The position numbers and the translations under genes are program-made. Below are positions 19,716 to 31,973 of a DNA stretch of 64,000 nt, piece by piece. Origin of the DNA: Acidovorax sp. Leaf160 (lineage in GTDB: Bacteria > Pseudomonadota > Gammaproteobacteria > Burkholderiales > Burkholderiaceae_C); NCBI RefSeq assembly GCF_001424265.1, contig NZ_LMOV01000002.1, positions 1 to 64,000 of the forward strand, written 5' to 3'. Positions within the stretch are counted from its first letter, which is position 1. Every line of letters begins with the position of its first letter. The notes under the pieces were generated by a model. It was not told the origin of the DNA. It saw only the letters and a list, made by a program, of their open reading frames with translations, and made no database searches.

Positions 19716-21139
19716 CGGGCCTGCCAGCGCCGGGCGCGGCCGCAGCCGATGGCCTGCCCCAGCCGGCGCGCACGCACGCCATGCTGGTCATCATCCTGGG
19801 CCTCACGCTGGCGGTGCTCGACAGCAGCATCGTCAACCTGGCGCTGCCGGGCATCGCGCGCGAGCTCGATGCCAACGCCTCGCAGGCCATCTGGGTGGTC
19901 AATGCCTACCAGATCGCCGCGCTGGTGCTGCTGCTTCCGCTGGCCGCGCTGGGCGACCGGCTGGGCTACCGGCGTGTCTACCTGGTCGGCATGGCCGTCT
20001 TCGTGCTGGCCTCGGTGGGCGCCATGCTGGCCTCGTCGCTGTCCGCGCTGATCGCTGCGCGGGCGGTGCAGGGCATCGGCGCGGCGGGCGTGATGAGCGT
20101 CAATGCGGCGCTGGTGCGGCTGATCTTTCCGCGCGCCATCCTGGGGCGCGGCGTGGCGCTCAACTCGCTGGTGGTGGCGGGCGCCACCATGGCCGGGCCT
20201 TCGGTGGCGGCGGCCATCCTCTCGGTGGCCAGCTGGCCCTGGCTGTTCGCCCTGAACCTGCCGCTCGGCGCCTTCACGCTCTGGCGCGGCCGGCAGGCGC
20301 TGCCCGGCAATCCGGTCAAGGCGGGCGGCGCGCCGATCTCGCTGACCGACGTGGCGCTCAACATCGCCATGTTCACGCTGATCTTCATCGGCGGGGAGCG
20401 CCTGGGCGTGCGAGCCGAGGCGGCAGGTGCTGCCGGTGCGGCAGGCCCTGCGGGCGTTTCCGGCGGGTGGCTGCTCGCGGCCGGCCTGGCGGTGGGCGTG
20501 GCGTTCCTGCGGCGGCAGTGGCGGCTGCAGGCCCCGCTCTTTCCGGTCGATTTGCTGCGCATTCCGGTGTTCGCGCTGTCGATGGCCTCGTCGGTAAGCG
20601 CCTTCTGCGCGCAGATGCTGGCCTTCCTGGCGCTGCCGTTCCTGCTGCTCGAAGTGCATGGCCGCTCGCACATCGAAGCGGGCCTGCTCATCACCGTGTG
20701 GCCGCTGGGCATCGTGCTCGTCGCCCCGATCGCCGGCCGGCTCATCGGCCGCTATGCCGACGGCGCGCTGGGCGGCATCGGGATGGCCGTGTTCGCCTGC
20801 GGCTTGCTGGCGCTGGCCTTCCTGCCCGTGCATGCCGGCAGCGCCGACATCGTCTGGCGCATGGCCCTCTGCGGCGCGGGTTTCGCGCTGTTCCAGTCGC
20901 CCAACAACCACACCATCGTCACGACGGCGCCGCTGCACCGCAGCGGCGCGGCCAGCGGCATGCTGGGCACCGCGCGCCTGACCGGCCAGACGCTGGGCGC
21001 CGTGCTGCTGGCAGGCATCTACGCGGTGTGGCACCAGCACGACGGGCGGGCCGAATCCATCGCCATGCTGCTGGCGGCCGGCAGCGCCGGGGTGGCGGGG
21101 GTGTGCAGCACATTGCGGGTGGGGCGTGCTCGGCAGTGA
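19712..21139 (+). CDS. MFS transporter, DHA2 (14-TM) family
   Basis: A 475-residue exporter if it starts at the TTG at 19712, which overlaps the preceding stop (TTGA), or 452 residues from the ATG at 19781. I prefer the coupled TTG because helix 1 (MLVIILGLTLAVLDSSIVNLALPGI) would otherwise begin at residue 1 with no cytosolic tail. GDRLGYRRVYL is motif A, and AVLDSSIVNLALPGI is the DHA2 pattern. About 14 hydrophobic segments are visible, with a low-complexity Ala/Gly linker (EAAGAAGAAGPAGVSGG) between helices. Substrate unknown. Confidence 0.87.
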   Translation: MTGLPAPGAAAADGLPQPARTHAMLVIILGLTLAVLDSSIVNLALPGIARELDANASQAIWVVNAYQIAALVLLLPLAALGDRLGYRRVYLVGMAVFVLASVGAMLASSLSALIAARAVQGIGAAGVMSVNAALVRLIFPRAILGRGVALNSLVVAGATMAGPSVAAAILSVASWPWLFALNLPLGAFTLWRGRQALPGNPVKAGGAPISLTDVALNIAMFTLIFIGGERLGVRAEAAGAAGAAGPAGVSGGWLLAAGLAVGVAFLRRQWRLQAPLFPVDLLRIPVFALSMASSVSAFCAQMLAFLALPFLLLEVHGRSHIEAGLLITVWPLGIVLVAPIAGRLIGRYADGALGGIGMAVFACGLLALAFLPVHAGSADIVWRMALCGAGFALFQSPNNHTIVTTAPLHRSGAASGMLGTARLTGQTLGAVLLAGIYAVWHQHDGRAESIAMLLAAGSAGVAGVCSTLRVGRARQ

Positions 21140-21181
21140 CGGCCCAAGGCGCCCGCGTCTCGACCGGGCGGCGCGTGCCCC

Positions 21182-22318
21182 TCAGCCTTGCGCCACGATC
21201 CGTTCCGCCAGCGTGCGGATCGTGAGCGGCGCACACCCCTCGGCGTGGTTGCTGATCGTGACGTAGGCGTTCTGCCCCCGCGCCGTGATGCCGGCGACCG
21301 CGTGCGCGAGCTCGGCATGCAGGGCCGGGTCCGGGTGGTGGATGCGGTCGAACGGCTCATACAGCTTTTCGGCGTCTTCGTAGCCGTACATGCCGTGCAC
21401 CGGGTTCAGGTTCCAGCGGCAGACCAAAGGGCCGGGCCAGAGCATCCGCAGCAGCGGCAACTGATCCTGCAGCGCCGGCATGCGCGCATGCAGGCCCAGG
21501 CAGTAGGTGGCGCCGCTGGCGCGCAGCACCTCGGCCAGGCGCGGCAGCACCGCCGCAGTCAGCCACTCGGGGTCGCGCACCTCTACGGCCAGCACCGCGT
21601 CCGGGGCGACGTCATGGAGCGGCGGCTGGGCGCGCAGCATCGCATCGAGCCGGTCCAGCACATCGGGCAGCCGGTGCAGCAACGGCGGCGGCAGCGGGCT
21701 GAGCTGGAACACGAGCGCCCCGGCCTTGGCGCCCAGCCCCTCCAGCACCGGTTGCACGAATTCCTGCAGCGCCAGCTCCGGGCTGAGGAAGGCGCTGTTG
21801 GCCTGCTTGCCGCGCCCGTCCTCGCTGCGCACCAGCGCATCGGTCACCAGACTCGGCGCCTTGACCACGAAACGGAAGTCGTCGGGCACCTGGGTCGCGT
21901 AGCGGGCGTATTGCTCGGCGGTCAGCGGGCGATAGAAGCTGCGGTCGATGCTCACGGTGCGCAGCAGCGGGTGCTGCGCATAGACCGCCAGGCCCTGTTT
22001 CGACAGCACCGCCTGGGAATGTTCGCCCTCCCAGACCAGCCCCTTCCAGCCCGGGTAGGTCCAGGAGGAAGTGCCCAGGCGCACGCGGCGCGGCAGCGCG
22101 GCGCCCAGGGCGCGCAGGGGTTCGTCCCAGTCGGCAGGCTGCACGCCGGCGGATCGGCGGGGCGGTGGTTGGGTTGCGGGCTCGGCCGCCGCCCGCCGGG
22201 CCCGGGGTGCGGCAGCAGACTTCGCCGCGCCCGTCTCGGGTTCGGGCGCGAGCGTGTCGGCAGGCAGGTCGCCGAACAGGTCGTCCTGCACGGCGCCTGA
22301 CGCAGGGGCCTTGCTCAC
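21182..22318 (-). CDS. DUF72 (YecE-like) protein with N-terminal extension
   Basis: 378 residues. The first ~75 are a disordered Ala/Pro/Arg tail. Residues of about 78-375 are the DUF72 TIM-barrel-like domain (LGTSSWTYPGWKGLVWEG, FRFVVKAPSLVTD, FQLSPLPPPLL, YVTISNHAEGCAP). Its biochemical role is not established. The start is GTG at 22316-22318, overlapping the stop of the upstream gene (GTGA), so the two are coupled. The tail begins with VQDDLFGDLP; QDDLF resembles the QxxLF motif that binds the DNA-polymerase sliding clamp. That is a sequence resemblance only. Confidence 0.85.
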   Translation of the reverse strand: MSKAPASGAVQDDLFGDLPADTLAPEPETGAAKSAAAPRARRAAAEPATQPPPRRSAGVQPADWDEPLRALGAALPRRVRLGTSSWTYPGWKGLVWEGEHSQAVLSKQGLAVYAQHPLLRTVSIDRSFYRPLTAEQYARYATQVPDDFRFVVKAPSLVTDALVRSEDGRGKQANSAFLSPELALQEFVQPVLEGLGAKAGALVFQLSPLPPPLLHRLPDVLDRLDAMLRAQPPLHDVAPDAVLAVEVRDPEWLTAAVLPRLAEVLRASGATYCLGLHARMPALQDQLPLLRMLWPGPLVCRWNLNPVHGMYGYEDAEKLYEPFDRIHHPDPALHAELAHAVAGITARGQNAYVTISNHAEGCAPLTIRTLAERIVAQG

Positions 22319-22725
22319 GCGGTGCCGGGGCCGAACAGCCCGTCTTCATCCAGCAGATCCCAGGCGATCTGCGGCCGCTGGTCCATGCTCTTCTTGATGG
22401 CGGCGGGTATGGCCTGCCGGGTTTTGCGGCAGAGGCCAGGCTGCTCGTGCACGAGGATGGTGATGCCGCGCAGCGTGCGCACTTCGTTGCCGCCTGCTGC
22501 GATCGAGAGGCGGACACCCAGTTGCTGGACGAGCCGCTCTTCCATCCGGCGCAGATCCGGCAGGTCCACCAGGTTTTCGAGCCGCTGCAGCAGCCGTTTC
22601 TCTTCCTCCCGGGTGAGCCGCAAGATCCGCATGTCCCCGTCGGGCTGGCCGATCAGCACGTCCCGCCCGCACACGCAGGCACCCGGCGGGCATTCGGTGC
22701 GGATCGGAAAGGGCAGGTGCGGCAT
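22315..22725 (-). CDS. Uncharacterised protein with CPPGACVCGR cysteine motif
   Basis: A 136-residue protein I cannot assign. The N-terminus carries a compact Cys motif (ECPPGACVCGRDVL, about residues 10-23), then a charged helix (LRLTREEEKRLLQRLEN) and a basic stretch (PGLCRKTRQAIPAAIKKSM) that includes one more Cys. Three cysteines this close to a basic helix could bind metal or nucleic acid; that is speculation. It is translationally coupled to the DUF72 gene. The ATG at 22725 is preferred to one at 22773 because the longer leader would run through a perfect GC hairpin (22741-22770). Confidence 0.7.
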   Translation of the reverse strand: MPHLPFPIRTECPPGACVCGRDVLIGQPDGDMRILRLTREEEKRLLQRLENLVDLPDLRRMEERLVQQLGVRLSIAAGGNEVRTLRGITILVHEQPGLCRKTRQAIPAAIKKSMDQRPQIAWDLLDEDGLFGPGTA

Positions 22726-22740
22726 CTTGGAAAGAAGAAT

Positions 22741-22770
22741 CGGGCGCGGCCCGGGTGGGGGCCGCGCCCG
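22741..22770 (-). terminator. Second GC hairpin in the leader of the Cys-motif gene
   Basis: CGGGCGCGGCC (22741-22751) pairs perfectly with GGCCGCGCCCG (22760-22770). On the minus strand it is followed by a T-rich stretch just before the ATG at 22725. It could be a second terminator behind the one at 22776-22815, or a leader attenuator. Confidence 0.5.
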
Positions 22771-22775
22771 CATTC

Positions 22776-22815
22776 TAAAAACGATTGCGCACCCCGCACG
22801 CAGGCGGGGTGCGCA
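22776..22815 (-). terminator. Rho-independent terminator of the small exported protein gene
   Basis: TGCGCACCCCGC (22786-22797) and GCGGGGTGCGCA (22804-22815) form a perfect 12-bp stem. Read on the minus strand it is followed by ATCGTTTTTAG, a proper T tract. It lies 23 nt downstream of the stop at 22838. Confidence 0.88.
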
Positions 22816-22837
22816 GCCAGGGGCGCGGGCCCCGGCC

Positions 22838-23101
22838 TCAGCCCGCGTTCTTCAGCGACTTCTTGGCCTTGTTGGCGGAGTGTTCCGAGCGCTTCTTGTG
22901 GTAGCCGGCCTTGGTGTTGTTCACCGCCTTGCCGACCGGGCCGCTCTTTTGTGCTTCGTTCTCCGCACGCTTTTGTTCGATCTTGTGCTCTGCCGAGTCG
23001 GAGGCTTCGGCCGCCGCCTTGCCGACCTGGGCGGTTGCGGTGCCGGCGGCAGCCAGGAGCGACAGCGACGCGGCGATGGCGAGCAAAGTCTTGCGTTGCA
23101 T
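22838..23101 (-). CDS. Small exported basic protein, function unknown
   Basis: 87 residues. A clear Sec signal peptide (MQRKTLLAIAASLSLLAAAGTATA, cleavage expected before QVGK) leaves a mature protein of about 63 residues. It is rich in Lys, Ala and Glu (KIEQKRAENEAQK, HKKRSEHSANKAKKSLKNA), probably helical and periplasmic. No cysteines and no known domain. The in-frame ATG at 23137 would put a polar stretch before the signal peptide, so 23101 is preferred. It has its own terminator and is divergent from tex, so it looks like a single-gene transcript. Confidence 0.75.
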   Translation of the reverse strand: MQRKTLLAIAASLSLLAAAGTATAQVGKAAAEASDSAEHKIEQKRAENEAQKSGPVGKAVNNTKAGYHKKRSEHSANKAKKSLKNAG

Positions 23102-23241
23102 GGAAGGCCTTTCTGGAGTGGGTTGTTGTTTGCACATGGTTGCAGTTGCGCCAGGCAGTCCGTGTCGGCCGGGGCCGAAACGTCCGTAGGCGCTATGGCA
23201 AACTGCCCGGTTTCGTTTTTCGTCTCATTCATCGGCAGAAC

Positions 23242-25596
<2,355 letters not shown>

Positions 25597-25783
25597 CGGC
25601 TCGGGCGGCCGAGGGCCGGCGCGGGTCGCCCCGCCGGTCACGGGCGCGGGCACGTGCAGGGGCGGGGGAAGGGGCAGGGCGCATCGATGTCTGGTGGCGC
25701 CCCGAGCTGCGGCTTAGCTTGGATAATCCCTGGTCTGCCCGCCCCGTCGTCCCGAACCCCCGCCCCCCAACCCACCACCTTCC

Positions 25784-26608
25784 ATGGAGCTGAACGCACT
25801 GCTGGCTGTCCCCATCGCGCTGCCGAGCCAGCCGAAGGCCGTGGCGTTGCTGATGAGCGAGCTGGCGTCGCCGGAGCCGAACCTGCGGCGGGTGAACCAG
25901 GTGTTCTGCACCGACCCCGCCATGGCGGCGCGGTTGCTGGAAGAGGCCAACTCGCCGGCCTTCGGCTCCGAAGGGCATATCGCCGGCATCCCTGAAGCGC
26001 TCGCCCTGCTCGGCCTGCGGCAGCTGCGCACGCTGGTGGCTTCGGCGCCGCTGGGCACCACCTCGCGCTCGGTGCCCGGGGTCAACCTGCAGCAGTTCTG
26101 GCGCTACAGCCTGCGCACGGCCAAGCTGGCCCGCTCGCTCGCGGGCATCGTCCACCAGAACCCGCTGGCGGCCTATACCGCCGGCCTGCTGCACGCCCTG
26201 GGCGAATTGGCCCTGCATCTGGCCGACCCGGAGCGCGCCCAGTCCATCAATGCCCTGATCGCCCCGCTGGAGCTGCGCCGCGCCAAGCTGGAGCAGCGTG
26301 TGATGGGCTACACCTATGCGCATGTCAGCGCCGGCCTGGCGCGCCGCTGGCAGCTGCCGCCGACGGTGGTCGATGCGCTGCAGCACCACTGCGCGCCGTT
26401 CGACAACGGTGTCTACGAACCCCTGGCGGGCGTACTGCACCTGTCGGCCTGGCGCGTGCGCGCGGGCGAGGCGGAGATGGGCGAGAGGGAGCTGGCGGTG
26501 AGCTTTCCCGACGAGGTCGGGGTGGCGCTGGGCCTGGACATCGACATGGTGCTGCAGCAAGACCCCATCGACTGGGCGCCGCGGGCGGACCCGGGCGACT
26601 GGGTGTGA
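25784..26608 (+). CDS. HDOD-domain signalling protein
   Basis: A 274-residue HDOD domain: IALPSQPKAVALLMSEL, NQVFCTDPAMAARLLEEANS, IPEALALLGLRQLRTLVASA, AYTAGLLHALGELAL. HDOD domains resemble HD phosphohydrolases but lack the metal ligands and take part in signalling or c-di-GMP related regulation. No partner domain (EAL, GGDEF, receiver) is present. The stop overlaps the GTG start of the patatin-like gene. The 187 nt before it show no gene and should contain the promoter. Confidence 0.88.
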   Translation: MELNALLAVPIALPSQPKAVALLMSELASPEPNLRRVNQVFCTDPAMAARLLEEANSPAFGSEGHIAGIPEALALLGLRQLRTLVASAPLGTTSRSVPGVNLQQFWRYSLRTAKLARSLAGIVHQNPLAAYTAGLLHALGELALHLADPERAQSINALIAPLELRRAKLEQRVMGYTYAHVSAGLARRWQLPPTVVDALQHHCAPFDNGVYEPLAGVLHLSAWRVRAGEAEMGERELAVSFPDEVGVALGLDIDMVLQQDPIDWAPRADPGDWV

Positions 26609-27789
26609 AGGCGCTGCGCATCCACGCCGGGCCGGGCGCGCTGCGCCGGCTGTGCGAGCGTGGCGGCCTGCACCCGGCCGATGTGGGCGTGGTGCCAGCG
26701 GCTGCCGGTGGGCCGAAGGGGCTCGTGCTGGGCCCGCTCGACCGCTTCCTGTTCGGCGACTGGCTCGCCGCCTCAAGCCAGCCGGTGCATCTGGTCGGTG
26801 CCTCCATCGGTGCCTGGCGCATGGCCACGGCCTGCCTGCAGCAGGACGCGCCTGGCGCCTTCGACCGGCTGGAGCACGAATACCTCCACCAGACCTACGA
26901 GGTGCCGCCCGGCGCGCGCCGGCCGACCGCCGCGCATGTCAGCGAGCGCTTCGGCCAGACCCTGCGCGGGGTCTTTGGCGGTCGGGAGGCGGAGGTGCTG
27001 TCGCACCCACGCTGGCGGCTGCACATCGTCACCGCGCGCGGCCGGCATGTGCTGGCGCGGGAGCATCGCTTCGCCACGCCGCTGGGCTATCTGGGCGCCT
27101 TCGCCAGCAACGCCTTGCACCGGCAGGCGCTGGGCTGGTGGCTGGAGCGGGTGGTGTTCTCTTCGGGCGCGGGGCAGGGGGCGGGGCAGGGCGGCGGTCC
27201 GGCAGCGCTGCCCTTCGATGCGGGTGACCTGCCGACCCGGCAGGTGGCACTGTCGGCGGCCAACCTGCTGCCGGCGCTGCAGGCCAGCTGTTCGATTCCG
27301 TTCGTGCTGCAGGCGGTGCACGGCATTCCGGGCGCGCCACCAGGTGCCTATTGGGACGGCGGCCTCACCGATTACCACCTGCACCTGAGGTATGGCAAAG
27401 CAGATTCGAATGCTATAGATAATATAGCTGAAAACCCATATGCATCAAGCGCTGCAGGCCATTTTGATTCGAAAAACGCCGCGCGCCTGGTGCTCTACCC
27501 ACATTTCCAGTCCAGCGTGGTGCCGGGCTGGCTGGACAAGCACCTGCGCTGGCGGCACCGCAGCACGCCCGCCCTCGACCCGGTGATCGTGCTTTCGCCC
27601 AGCGCGCAGTGGATTGCGGGCCTGCCTCTGGGCAAGCTGCCCGACCGCAACGACTTCATGCACTACGGCACCGACACGGCCGCCCGCGTGCGCGCGTGGA
27701 GCGCTGCGATTGCCGCCAGCCGTCGGTTGGCGGACGAATTCGCCGAGTGGCTGCGGCGCCCCGACCTGGATCGCGTGCAGCCGCTGTGA
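26605..27789 (+). CDS. Patatin-like phospholipase with in-frame repeat insertion
   Basis: A 394-residue patatin-like hydrolase starting at a GTG that overlaps the HDOD stop (GTGA). Expected features are present in order: the oxyanion loop (AAGGPKGLVL, about residues 33-42), the nucleophile elbow GASIGAW with Ser near residue 75, and the catalytic Asp in YWDGGLTDYH. It probably hydrolyses a membrane lipid ester. Residues of about 268-289 (ADSNAIDNIAENPYASSAAG) are encoded by a palindromic repeat copy (27409-27472), so the enzyme carries a repeat-derived insertion just after the catalytic Asp loop, with the frame intact. Confidence 0.87.
   Translation: MKALRIHAGPGALRRLCERGGLHPADVGVVPAAAGGPKGLVLGPLDRFLFGDWLAASSQPVHLVGASIGAWRMATACLQQDAPGAFDRLEHEYLHQTYEVPPGARRPTAAHVSERFGQTLRGVFGGREAEVLSHPRWRLHIVTARGRHVLAREHRFATPLGYLGAFASNALHRQALGWWLERVVFSSGAGQGAGQGGGPAALPFDAGDLPTRQVALSAANLLPALQASCSIPFVLQAVHGIPGAPPGAYWDGGLTDYHLHLRYGKADSNAIDNIAENPYASSAAGHFDSKNAARLVLYPHFQSSVVPGWLDKHLRWRHRSTPALDPVIVLSPSAQWIAGLPLGKLPDRNDFMHYGTDTAARVRAWSAAIAASRRLADEFAEWLRRPDLDRVQPL
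27409..27472 (+). repeat. GCTA-palindrome repeat, copy 4 (inside the patatin-like gene)
   Basis: GCTATA (27412-27417) and TATAGC (27423-27428) form a perfect stem. It is followed by ATCAAGCGCTGCAG and the tail GCCATTTTGATTCGAAAAA. This is the most complete plus-strand copy in the window and a good reference unit of about 64 nt. It is AT-rich compared with the surrounding gene. Confidence 0.82.
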
Positions 27790-27825
27790 CGCCCGGTAGC
27801 GGGCGGCCCGCTGCGGCCCGCCCGG

Positions 27826-27885
27826 GCGGAGCCTGTCGAAGCCAGGGCCAGCCGCCGGCGACTGGTCCGTCCGGCCAGGCTCCGC
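27826..27885. repeat. Inverted repeat between convergent genes
   Basis: GCGGAGCCTG (27826-27835) and CAGGCTCCGC (27876-27885) are perfect inverted copies separated by 40 nt. The left arm is part of an AGCCTGTCGAAGCC motif, the reverse of the repeat at 16138. It lies between the convergent patatin-like and alcohol-dehydrogenase genes and may act as a two-way transcription end, though there is no T run. Confidence 0.6.
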
Positions 27886-27899
27886 GTTGCCCGGCCCTC

Positions 27900-29036
27900 C
27901 TACATCGACGCGCGCAGCATCTCGCGGTAGTCCTCCACGCTGGCTTCGCGCGGATTGGTCTTGTGGCAGTGATCGGCCATGGCGCCGCGGATCACGTCGT
28001 CGAACATCTCCTCGGTCACGCCCAGGCCGGCCAGGCCCGTCGGCAGGCCCAGCCGGGCCGTCATGTCGCGCACGGCTTCGGGCACGTCGCTGGCGCTGGC
28101 CAGGCCCATGGCATGCGCCATGCGTTCCAGGCGCCGGCTTTGCTGCACGGCCGGGGCGCCCGCATTGAAGCGGATGACGGCGGGCAGGAAGACGGCGTTG
28201 AGCGTGCCGTGGTGCAGGCGCGGATCGACGCCGCCCAGGCTGTGGCTGAGCGAATGCACGCAGCCCAAACCCTTCTGGAAGGCCATGGCGCCCTGCATGC
28301 TGGCGCTCATCATGTTGAGCCGGGCCTCCTGGTCGGCGCCGTCGCGCGTGGCGCGCTCGATGTGGTGCCAGCCGCGCTCCAGCCCGTCCAGCGCGATGCC
28401 GTCGGCCGGCGGGTTGAAGGCCGACGACATGAAGGTTTCCATGCAGTGCGCGATGGCGTCCATGCCGGTGGCGGCGGTCAGGTGGGCCGGCAGGCCCAGC
28501 GTCAGTCCGGGGTCGCAGATGGCGGTGCGCGGCACGATGTGCCAGGAATGGAAGCCCAGCTTGCGGTGGTCGTCCACGATGATGATGGCGCCCCGGGCCA
28601 CCTCGCTGCCGGTGCCGCTGGTGGTGGGCACGGCGATCAGCGGCGCGGCCTGGTCGGTGATGAGGCCGGAGCCGCCCTCGATGGTGGCGTAGCGCGTGAG
28701 CGGCCCCTCGTGCGTGGCGGCGATGGCGATGCCCTTGGCGCAGTCGATGGCCGAGCCTCCGCCCACGGCGATCAGGCCGTCGCAGCCCTGAGCGCGGTAG
28801 AGCGCCACCGCGTCGCGCACGGCCGCCTCGGTGGGGTTGGAAGGCGTCTGGTCGAACACGGCGTGGGGCAGGCCGCCCAGGGCATCCAGCGCGGTCTGCA
28901 GCACGCCGGCCGCCTTCACGCCCTGGTCCGTCACCACCAGCGGGCGGGTGATGCCGACGCGCGCGCATTCCTGCGGCAGCAGGCGCACGGCGCCGAATTC
29001 GAACTGGATCTGGGTGACGTAGTAGATGAAAGCCAT
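27900..29036 (-). CDS. Iron-containing alcohol dehydrogenase
   Basis: A 378-residue group III (iron-activated) alcohol dehydrogenase. The NAD site is GLIAVGGGSAIDCAKG (about residues 80-95). PTTSGTGSE follows, then the metal ligands Asp and His in GMDAIAHCMETF and the two His in GCVHSLSHSLGGVDPRLHHG. The C-terminus MADHCHKTNPR is typical of the family. It oxidises an alcohol or reduces an aldehyde in the cytosol; the substrate is unknown. The ATG at 29036 matches the usual family start. It is divergent from an exported hydratase-like gene with only 59 nt between. Confidence 0.92.
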   Translation of the reverse strand: MAFIYYVTQIQFEFGAVRLLPQECARVGITRPLVVTDQGVKAAGVLQTALDALGGLPHAVFDQTPSNPTEAAVRDAVALYRAQGCDGLIAVGGGSAIDCAKGIAIAATHEGPLTRYATIEGGSGLITDQAAPLIAVPTTSGTGSEVARGAIIIVDDHRKLGFHSWHIVPRTAICDPGLTLGLPAHLTAATGMDAIAHCMETFMSSAFNPPADGIALDGLERGWHHIERATRDGADQEARLNMMSASMQGAMAFQKGLGCVHSLSHSLGGVDPRLHHGTLNAVFLPAVIRFNAGAPAVQQSRRLERMAHAMGLASASDVPEAVRDMTARLGLPTGLAGLGVTEEMFDDVIRGAMADHCHKTNPREASVEDYREMLRASM

Positions 29037-29095
29037 GGTGCGCTGTTCGAGAGTCCTCATTACGATGCCCCACACCCTACAACCCGGAGACGTGC

Positions 29096-29972
29096 ATGAC
29101 CATGAAGCAAACCCTCATCGCCCCCATCGCCCTCATGGCCGTGGTCGCGTGCGCGACAACCACCGCCGCCCGGGCCGACTGCCTGAGCGATGCGCAGGTC
29201 GCCGAGTTGGCCGGCCACTATCTGGCCAAGACTCCCGCGCCGAATTTCCCGGCCCTGTCGGACGCCGATGGCGCCTGCAGCCGCGCCAAGCTGAATGCAC
29301 AGCTCGCGCCCCGGCTCGGCAAGGTGATCGGCTACAAGGCAGGCCTCACCAACCCGGCGGTGCAAAAGCGGTTCAACACCGACAAGCCGGTCTGGGGCAA
29401 GCTCTATGAAGGCATGGTGCTGGCGAGCGGCGCCACGGTGGACGCTGCCTTCGGCGCACGCCCGCTCTATGAAGCCGACATGCTGGTGCGGGTGAAGAGC
29501 GCCGCCATCAACCACGCGCGCACTCCGCTGGAAGTGCTGCAGCACATCGACCAGGTGATCCCGTTCATCGAACTCCCCGACCTGGCCGTGCAGGCGCCGC
29601 CCCAGCTCAACGGCGCGGGCGTGGCCGCCATCAACGTGGGCGCGCGGCTCGGCGTCGCGGGCTCGCCCATCGCGGTGCCGGCGACGCGCGGCGAGCAATA
29701 CGCGCTGCTCGACGCGCTGGAGCGCATGACGGTGACGCTGACCGACGGCCAGGGCTACCGGCTGGGCGGCGGCCAGGGGGCCGACATCCTGGGCCAGCCG
29801 CTGCAGGCGGTGGTGTGGCTGGCCGAAGCGCTGCAGCAGGAGAACATCGCGCTGCAGCCGGGGGATCTGGTCAGCCTCGGATCGTTCTCCGCGCTGCTGC
29901 CGCCCCGCGCCGGGCTGGCGGTGACGGCCACCTTCGACGGGCTGCCGGGCGCCCGGCCGGTGCGGGTGAACT

Positions 29973-29980
<8 letters not shown>
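29096..29980 (+). CDS. Exported 2-keto-4-pentenoate hydratase / FAH-family-like protein
   Basis: 294 residues. Residues 1-27 look like an export signal (KQTLIAPIALMAVVACATTTAARA); VVAC at 16-19 fits a lipobox, and ARA/D is an alternative signal peptidase I site. The rest matches the MhpD/fumarylacetoacetate-hydrolase fold: GKVIGYKAGLTNPAVQKRF, YEADMLVRVKSA, FIELPD, AINVGARLGV, PGDLVSLGSFS. Family members are normally cytosolic enzymes of aromatic degradation, so an exported form is unusual. The last 8 nt overlap the 3' end of the convergent glycan operon. Confidence 0.82.
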
Positions 29981-31969
<1,989 letters not shown>

Positions 31970-31973
<4 letters not shown>

